Below, one piece after another: positions 30,500 to 64,000 of a stretch of 64,000 nucleotides of DNA. This DNA comes from Amoebidium appalachense (taxonomy: Eukaryota; Ichthyosporea). The DNA lies in the NCBI GenBank assembly GCA_963693365.1, contig CAVNZM010000010.1, forward strand, positions 2,356,001 through 2,420,000, given 5' to 3'. The position numbers were made by a program, and so were the translations under genes. Positions within the stretch are counted from its first letter, which is position 1. The number at the start of each line of letters is the position of its first letter. The notes beneath the pieces are model-generated. The model was not told where the DNA came from. It ran no database searches and saw nothing but the letters and a program-made list of their open reading frames with translations.

Positions 30500-32890
30500 C
30501 AAGTGTTCAACTTCAAATGGTAATCACATCACATCACAACGCATGGCTGTGGCCCACCCGCCAAAGGGGAGCGAACTGTTCCTTGCCTACCACAGTATAG
30601 TGCTTAAGGCGTAAATTACTGCTAGGAACACTCAAAACGTAAGGTTGGTCCATACCTTTTTTCCAACTGGAAGAGTTACAAGATGTGCTGGTGCTGGTAG
30701 CTCACGAATGCACGGCTCCCTTGAGGTTGCACTCGTAGCCTTCGTTTGCGAGGCCCTTTTGGGGGAAAAGAAAACTTTAAAACTGAGATTTATGTCTTTA
30801 TAACCGGTCTCTGCCACTTGTTTGAGTTCAAATGCACTGCGGTAACGGGCAGCTATCGTGGAAAATCAAGCAGCCAAAATAAGAAAACAGCCCCCAGTCG
30901 CGTGTTTTGCCTGGTTCTTGGAGTGAACAGACAAGCGCACGCGCAACAGTAAGCCTGCCGGATACTATTGCTATGGTATGAGTGCAAATAAGTAATGCAG
31001 AGGCAACGTGTTTTCTCGGTGCCATGCCGGGGGTTACAGAGGTTGAGGACGCGCGTGTCTTTTTCCTTTTTGCTCAGGCGTCTACATTCTAACCTCAGCA
31101 GCCTATTGTGGGCGGTGAATTGGTTTTGTACAACAGAACCACACACGGCAGGAAGAACCGTGGGTGTGCTCCTTTCCCCGGATCGTTATGAAACAGTAGA
31201 TGATAGATGGCTTTTTCTTTTCGCCAGAGAAAACTTAGTGCACTATCACAAATGTACAAGACAATTCTGCTCTCAAGCGTCTCTGCCCTGCTTGCAAGCA
31301 ACCGTATAGGTCAGGCAAGCACCCACCCCATGGAAATCTGGTCAACATCACGTGTTACGTTGAATGGTTCGTAGCACCATGGTCTTTTGCTTTGGGCGAC
31401 CCTATATGATATAACGAACGTCCTGTTCTTGCCACAAACAAGAATAATAACATTTTAGAAGTCCTTGTTTTGGTTCCAAGGCTTTCGTTTTCTTCAGGCT
31501 GTCGCGCAGTGTGTCTGGGGCGGTGCCCGGGGTTCCCCGCGCGCACGCACCGTGCGAAGTGTAGACCAGAGCCAGTCGCACCCTATTGGCGAACGGCGCA
31601 CCCATGGAGCGATCCTATTGGTGGAATGTTTGGGCGCATCTTCAACACGGAGGAGGGCAAAACCTAGGCTATCAGCTCACACAGGCAGGACAGGCTCGAC
31701 AGAGTTTTCATAAGCGTCCGTTTTTTCCTGTTTCTTCGCCATTCCTGATGAAAAATAGCAAACGAGGCAGCATTTACTGGGCATGTAATAAGTAATACAT
31801 AGGCGAAGACCCTGAGAGACGCATAGAGACGTATTGAAGGCTGCTTCCAAATCGTCGTCCTGCAATTATAGAGTTAGCCACAAAGCTGCGGGCAGGACAG
31901 GTCTCAATCACCGTTGAAGCAGGCGTAGATCCCACGTTGCATAGAGCCTAGCAAGGACCTAGCAGGGGAGAAACGTAAATCGTAGCATTCAAATTGAAGT
32001 CAGTTTTTTGATTTGGGCACAATGAGCATTTAAGTTGACCCATAGCCGTGCTGGTTGAACAGAAGGAGCGCTTCAAATCTTGTCGGGCGAAGGAGAAAGA
32101 GGCTAAAGCAAGAAAATGTTTCTGTTCACTAAGCTAAGAAACACAGGTGAGTGAAGCTGCATATATGGTTGCTCCGACGTTTTTATTAAACGCCTGTTTT
32201 TTGTTCGGTCTATCGATACCTTGTTTAGGGGTTTCGTTTCGGGCTTGCAGTTACAACTGTGGTGAAAGCATTTACTATATGTTGTCTGTGTGGATGTCCC
32301 GGCAAGGGCTACACATTCAAGGGACATGTCATGCACACCTGCCTACTTGCCATGGTTTTTAGGAACTTTACGCTAATGGTCCTGTTTGTGCTTGCTTGGG
32401 CTTTTATAAGAGTGTGTCTGTTGGGAACCAGAGGTATTGGTGTAAGTGGATCTTCGCTCCTTCTATTGTATGTAGGCTTTTTATTACGTCTGTGTGTGCA
32501 GATAACTAGGCCTCATGCCACTAAAAATCTTCTATTCCTCTTCTAGTGCGCGAAATTCTGGATAAGGGACGAAAGGGGATGTATTAAGGCTGCACAAGTT
32601 ACTCTCAGGACGCTCGAGCAAGTGTGTGATCTAGTGTGTTCTTGCCATAGGTTGTGTCTAGGTTGTGTCTAAGCCCTTCATAGTGTGTTTTTGTGCAACG
32701 GGTTGCCTGTCAGGCCTAGTCATATCCTATCAATTTCTCTATGCACGGTTTGTGTGTCGTGTTCCCCATGCGTTAGTGTGGGTGAATCTCTTTTGTGGAT
32801 TCTATTTTTTAGAAGGTGTTATAAACGACTGCACACACTAACTACACTGAGCCACTGCTGTCGTCTCTGCCAATTCCTGTTCCCTTGCAG
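30500..32890. other. Upstream region of the RhoGAP gene
   Basis: Unlike the rest of the window, this stretch is almost free of simple repeats. Short ORFs on both strands have no recognisable content. Two ATTGG (inverted CCAAT) boxes lie at about 31584 and 31614. A strong acceptor with a pyrimidine tract ends at 32890, so a 5'UTR intron and the promoter probably lie here. Exon 1 is not identifiable. Confidence 0.45.
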
Positions 32891-32964
32891 TTCTCGGTCA
32901 ACTATTATGGTTCTAGTGGCCCGTTAGACAGATACCACACATTCACTCTCGCTAGAAGGAATGG

Positions 32965-58291
<25,327 letters not shown>

Positions 58292-58802
58292 GAATATTCC
58301 ATTGAAGCGAAATTCGAAGCATATGGGTTAAAGGGTGTGGTATTATTCACGCGAATTATGAAAGAGTTAAAGGATATTTGCGTGCTTGGTTTCATAGATC
58401 GAGTATGGTGGCATGTATTAGGTGCTTGTGCTTGCATAAATTCTTGGACACTTCCATGAAATGGAGCGGTATTCTTAAACTGTGAAAGCGACTAAGAGAT
58501 ATTTTGTAGTGTGGTTTCGAGTGGGTAAACTTTCTTCTGAAGCATTTTTTTATTCTGCATATTAGGTATATACTTTTATACGCCATGCTAAGTTCTTTGT
58601 TAACATTTCTCCATGCACATGTAGGAATGCTAGGCATCACACCAATATCTGCCTCACTAGAACTACTGCAGCACGAAATGATTATTACATAATATGAATG
58701 CAGAGTTATCAAATGGTCACTACATACCCTACAATAGCTAATGACGGTCTACCCCCATTTCTTCTATGGTATACGTTGTTAAATCTCATGCGCATACACG
58801 TC

Positions 58803-58808
58803 AATAAA
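58803..58808 (+). terminator. Candidate polyadenylation signal AATAAA for the RhoGAP gene
   Basis: AATAAA lies 512 bases after the stop codon on the coding strand. It is the first canonical signal I noticed downstream; the cleavage site is not visible. Confidence 0.4.
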
Positions 58809-58849
58809 AAGTCATAGCCGCCATACGCACTCAGCCCCCCCCCCCCCCC

Positions 58850-58877
58850 CCCCCAAAAAAAAAAAAAAAAAAAAAAA
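58850..58877 (+). repeat. Example of a (C)n(A)n compound homopolymer
   Basis: Poly-C (58834-58854) directly followed by poly-A (58855-58878). The same junction occurs at about 14546, 16712, 23396, 23849, 24843, 33799, 36241 and 62157, and on the opposite strand (TnGn) at 18080, 29325, 29403, 33368 and 39796. Confidence 0.9.
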
Positions 58878-58933
58878 ATTCCACAAACGCACACACACAC
58901 ACACAAAGGCACGTGCATGCGTGCGCGCGCGTG

Positions 58934-58977
<44 letters not shown>

Positions 58978-59106
58978 TACACAAACCATGCTGACTGTGC
59001 CTGTAGATGGGGGAGATATTTTGCATGAGACGACACAGGTAAGGGGGAGGGTAACGATGTAAAGGCACTGCTAGGAACTAATAAAATTTTGGGGGAGGGA
59101 GGGGAG

Positions 59107-59141
<35 letters not shown>

Positions 59142-59965
59142 GCGCATGGACAAATGTATAACCGAGCGAGATGCAGAAGGCTTTTACTCAGAGTATTTTC
59201 TTTCTGAATGATTTTCTTTCTTTCTTTCTTTTTTTTTAAAAAAAGAGGGGTTTTCCCCCCTTTTTTTTCCGCCCCGGGGGGGGGGGGGGGGGGGGGGGGG
59301 GGGATAACGACGGTGTGTGATTGATTACCTTGCACGTGAGTATGTGCAGGATTGATTGGTCTGGTTCAGCTACTGTATAACCATACCATTTTCCCCATCT
59401 TAAGTTTTCCGACTCTTATCACCGTTGCCTGATCCCACAATCAACTGCCGATAATGAGTGAAACTGTAGGCTAAGCTGGGGCTTGGCCAAAACTATCGGG
59501 CAGCCTAGCCCTTTGTCCATCATTTGATCAATGCACACTGTTGGTTGTCTTTGAAATTAGTTATTATATGTATTATTGTTTTTATATTTTTTTTTTCCCC
59601 ACTTTGTTCCTGGAGGGACCCCCGGGGGATCCTGATGGGACCTACCGTCTTCCACTGGCAGCACCGACTGTACCCTAATTAGGGAGCTAAAGGTGCAATC
59701 AGGCTGCTAAGCCAACTCACCGTTTCCAATCCTAAACTACTGGTACACACTTAGCCCCGTGTTTACACCCTGCAGCCTCGCCGCCCTTGGGGGTGAACAT
59801 ATGGAGCAAATCCCAGGCCTGTTGGATCTGCAGTTGTTACTATATGAATCCAGTGACTGTATTTGCTGTCAGGAAGTTGGGGCATATGGGACCCAATAGC
59901 GTACGCTTAAGTTAACCTGTGAAAAGCGTTGCAATATTAGGAAAAACTTGATTAATATTATTTAG

Positions 59966-59998
<33 letters not shown>

Positions 59999-60484
59999 AT
60001 CACCCCCTCCCCTCCTCTCCTCCCCCCCTCCCCCTCCCCCCACCCACCAAGGTCAAGGTTTGTTTGTGAGTCAGGATCAACAGTCGTCCAGCTGTGTCAC
60101 GTTGTACACCGTTGGCAAACATTTTACATCCCATTATGCGAGTAACAGTAAAAGGGAATGTAGACACAAGTTATGGTTTCGGGGAATAAATTGAATGCGA
60201 GAGTGTAACTGTGAACGGGCCTGCGTCTGCCTTGAAAGCATCCGAGTAAAAGAATTGGTGAGCGCATGCGTGCATGTGTCAGCCTGTGACCGCAAGTTCA
60301 TGTGTGTGCATGCGCCTTATGCATGATGGTCAAGGCAGTGTGGGCATGTACCAATGATGTAGATGCGAGACATTGGCCAGTGCACTTGTGTTTGTTTGTT
60401 AGGAAGGAGAACCAGGAGAAAGGAAAGGTTCCACTTCAAGTGTACCATGCAAACAAACTAGGAGTTTAGGCAGGGACAACCATG

Positions 60485-60516
<32 letters not shown>

Positions 60517-60633
60517 TAATGGAGGGCAAGTACTCCACCATCAGAAATCAAGTTTGCAGCTCCAACAACGTTTGCGTTTTTCTGGGAGAGAGAGAGAGAA
60601 ACAGAGACAGATATATATACATATATATATCAT

Positions 60634-60735
<102 letters not shown>

Positions 60736-61136
60736 ACTCGGCAAGAATGCATCTTTTCAAGAGACTCGAAGTATTGGTTCCTTCTGCTTTTTCTTGCCCG
60801 CACTACTGGATTGCAAGCCCGTCGTTTTTGGCCGAATACTATAGGTTTTCCCACAATCAACGGCCCAAAATGAGCTCAAATATTAACTGGTCGTAAACAT
60901 ATTGTTGAATGGCCATGCCATCCCTATCGAGGATACTGTTGTCTTCTGAATCATGTGCACCTCTGGTGCGAAAAAGAAACGAACATAAAGCTCTCGTAGG
61001 TGGCTAGAAAATATGCAAAAGGAATTCGAAACGGAGAGAAAGCCACTTTATTTCCCTCGCCTCCCCTCCCCCTTGCCCCATCCCAATATGGCATCCTCTT
61101 AGGTCTCTCTCTCTCCCTTTCTCTCTCCCTCCCTCT

Positions 61137-61137
61137 C

Positions 61138-61213
<76 letters not shown>
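61137..61213 (+). repeat. (TC)n microsatellite
   Basis: About 36 CT/TC units with one GT interruption, followed by poly-C and further CT runs to 61345. Confidence 0.95.
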
Positions 61214-61216
<3 letters not shown>

Positions 61217-61357
61217 CCCCCCCCCCCCCCCCCCCTCTCTCTCTCTCTGCCTCTCCCCCTCTCTCCTCTCTCTCTGTCTCTTTCTCTGTTTCACACACTC
61301 TCTCTGTCCCCCCCCCCCCCCCCCCCCCCCCCCCCTCTCTCTCTCTTTCGAAACGGG

Positions 61358-61394
<37 letters not shown>

Positions 61395-61848
61395 GGGGAA
61401 CCCAACTAATTGATTCTTCTTAGTCTTTATGATGCCTCGTGGAGAAAGTAAACCCTGATATATAATCATTACCCGACATCTATGTACTTGATCATGATAT
61501 ATCGCTGAGGGGATATTCCGAGCAAAACCCCCCCATACCTGAGACTGGTCTCTCTTTGCCTCGAGTAAACAGTGTAAACCCCCTCTAACACTACCGTTTC
61601 TGAATGGTACGGGCCTCCCAAGAGAGAATCTGAAAGACTCGAGGCCCCGGTACGGTAACCCAGGCCTGCAACTGGCTGTGGGCAGACTCACGCGCCTTAT
61701 AGCCTGCCGTGGGCCCATGCAAGTCCTGGCACTGCCACGAGGCATCGACATTGTGACGGACATTAAACTGAATTATTGTTGGAAACTTGTTTTGTCGAAT
61801 ATTCCAGTTCTGAGTCTTCTTGCTGAAAATGATTATCCACATTTCTGA

Positions 61849-61888
<40 letters not shown>

Positions 61889-62114
61889 CCCCAACATACA
61901 AAGGATAGTATATCATATGCATACAAAAGAGACACGTGTATGGTAAGAAAAAAAAAAAAATACACCCACTCCCCTGCCCGACATACTATATACACGACAC
62001 TGTACACTGGTGCATACTGCCATGATCGGGGCAGCTTGACCCATATGCATGCCGTATTGATGCCAGCATGAGGCTCTACCCCCCCCCCCCTCCCCCCCCC
62101 CCCCATATACATAT

Positions 62115-62166
<52 letters not shown>

Positions 62167-63689
62167 AAAAAAAAATCTCTTTTCAACATTTCTTCTTAAT
62201 CCATGGCCACGAATCAACACAACCACAACCACAAACAACAAACGATGTATGTCGCACACACAAACCTTTCACAATTTACCCTGTCCTCATAACAGGGGTC
62301 TTGAAAGATGATGCCTACAGATCTCGCAACTAACTGGGTTACGGTGGCCCGCCGGCGGGTTAATAGGAGCAAAGACAAAAAAAAAATTGTAGAGAAGAAA
62401 AAGAAATGGGGGGAGACGGGGGTGGGGATTGGGGGGGGTGAGGGGGGGATGTGGGGACCGGTCGTAATGGGAAAGACTACACTAGGCTACCCTGAGACAT
62501 CTGCGCCCGCTTCTAAAAGAATTTGTTGGCGGTTTCAAGTCCTGTCTTACTTTCTTTCTGTAAAACAGTTTACCTCACGACGGTCGGTTTCACGATTTCA
62601 GGCACCTGAAACTAACTGGCCTTCCCATTTCACATGACCACAGTAGAAGTATGCATATGTGTACGTTGTTTGTCCCACAATCAAACACTCCAATTAATGC
62701 ATTTGGGTGGGCGGGCTTTTTTTTTATATTATAGCCAAATCGGCCTAGCCAGGCCCCTGGGCCACTGCGATTCATGCACATGATCACACAAACATCGTGC
62801 ATAGGGGCTCGCTACTGATTTCTATGGCTACGCCATATTGATTGGCTCAACCTCTGTCGCCTGCACAAAGGCCGCCCCACAAAACTTGCAGAAGAACTCG
62901 GTGATAATCATATATATGATCATGAAAATGAAGTTTGATCAAGATGACAAGGGGAGGGAGCCTCAGGAGGAACAGACTGCCGTCACTGTGCACAGCCACG
63001 GGAGGGAAAGATGTGTGTATGTGTGTGTGCCTGTTGTTGGTCCGTGCACACGTGCAGATGTTTGTGTGTGGAGGGAGAGAGGGGAGGGAGGAGGAGGGGG
63101 GAGGAGGGGGGGGGGATTCGAGGACTGCATCGGTTGCCTTCCGAACAACCTCTAATGTGTCAACAGAGCTCTCACTTCGTTTGATTTTTTTATTTTTTTT
63201 GGTTGGCTTTTTGCACTTTTCTTATTTTTTTCGTTTTTCAATTTTTATCCTTTGGATTGTCAGAGAGAGAGTATATCAATTCTTTGCCTAGCCCTCATAA
63301 ACAATTTTAGGACGCCCAACAGAAAAGCGCCAAAACATACATATAGTTGTTTTTGTTTTTGAGATTCTACGCTTAAAAGGCAGGAATGCATCTTTCCGGG
63401 GGTAGATAATATAGACATAACACAAAATTTCTGACACATGCGAAACAAAAAGGGAACCTGATAGGAACCCGAAAATTAGTGCTATATGCCCATCTCGAGC
63501 CATTATTTTATGCTATCACGGATATAGGACATGCACATAGAAAAAATCAACCTCCAAATCACAAATGTTGCAAATGTCCATGATTCAGAGACACTTATGC
63601 AACGAAACAGTGCCCCAACGTAGAGATTTGCATGGGCTTTGAAAAGATATTAGATCTGACAAATAAAGCAAAATCACATGGTGAATACC

Positions 63690-63734
<45 letters not shown>

Positions 63735-63947
63735 CACACACACACACAAACACACCCTTCAACACACGAACACCCAAAAACAACAACATAAATTACCGAG
63801 AAAATGAAAAAAGAAGAAGGGAAAGAGATAAAAAGTGGGGCCGGAAAGACATAAAAATAAGGCCCACACCGCCTCTGCAAAAGTAGGGGAGAGTCAAAAA
63901 CACGGGAAAAAAAAAAAAAGAAAAAGAAAAAAAGAAAAAGGAATACG

Positions 63948-64000
63948 TCAGACGGTAGCAGCCACGGCAGCCAGCTCATTGAATGCGTTTTCCACGCAGC
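63948..64000 (-). CDS. Possible last exon of a gene cut by the right window edge
   Basis: On the minus strand the first bases of the edge read in frame CVENAFNELAAVAATV and stop at TGA (63950-63948). The short helix looks protein-like, unlike the repeat-rich DNA beside it. The start lies outside the window, the family cannot be told, and a chance frame is possible at this length. Confidence 0.3.
   Translation of the reverse strand, partial: CVENAFNELAAVAATV

Noticed and set aside
61500-61780. Protein-like minus-strand stretch left of the right-hand poly-C block
   Set aside because: No motif recognised, and the frame merges with poly-A, poly-C and (TC)n translation.

Overview
The window is nuclear DNA of an intron-rich eukaryote. 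It holds two large, divergently placed protein genes, each split into more than 20 short exons. Long introns are packed with (CA)n/(GT)n, poly-C/poly-G and other simple repeats. Protein content (an animal-type PMS2 and a multidomain RhoGAP protein), together with P-type, piggyBac-type and Mutator-type element traces, fits an opisthokont/holozoan (protist or early-branching animal). This is inference; the species cannot be fixed from the sequence. I recognise no rRNA, tRNA or CRISPR array.

Layout. 1-8,500: transposon-derived sequence. A piggyBac-like transposase fragment lies near 1.25-1.68 kb and a decayed THAP/P-element-like transposase at 4.03-7.07 kb. Three related terminal-repeat sequences lie at 484, 3,935 and 7,628. 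8,591-27,351 (minus strand): a PMS2 (MutL-type mismatch repair) gene that I could reconstruct from 23 exons, ATG to stop, about 880 codons. 27,352-32,890: the PMS2 upstream region with a palindromic E2F-type site and a CRE/E-box, plus two small ORFs for hydrophilic, disordered proteins. 32,965-58,291 (plus strand): a gene of about 34 coding exons (about 1,130 codons). It encodes a CH domain, a long Ser/Pro/charged linker with an IQ-like helix, a C1 zinc finger, a C2 domain and a RhoGAP domain. 58,292-63,947: intergenic DNA with microsatellites. A possible last exon of another minus-strand gene runs off the right edge.

The two main genes have unrelated jobs (DNA mismatch repair; Rho-GTPase and actin signalling) and show no operon-like relation.

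The most interesting signals are in the introns. One is a family of about 70-140 bp repeats ending in poly-C tracts, always found in the sense orientation of the host gene. Others are (CA)n microsatellites that themselves form the 3' splice site, Mutator-like MITEs with perfect 9-bp target duplications, TTAA-flanked piggyBac-like MITEs, an in-frame 60-bp exon duplication, and a probable GC-AG intron. The CH-C1-C2-RhoGAP arrangement is one I do not recognise from a characterised protein. Two places in PMS2 do not keep frame as written and may be sequence errors.
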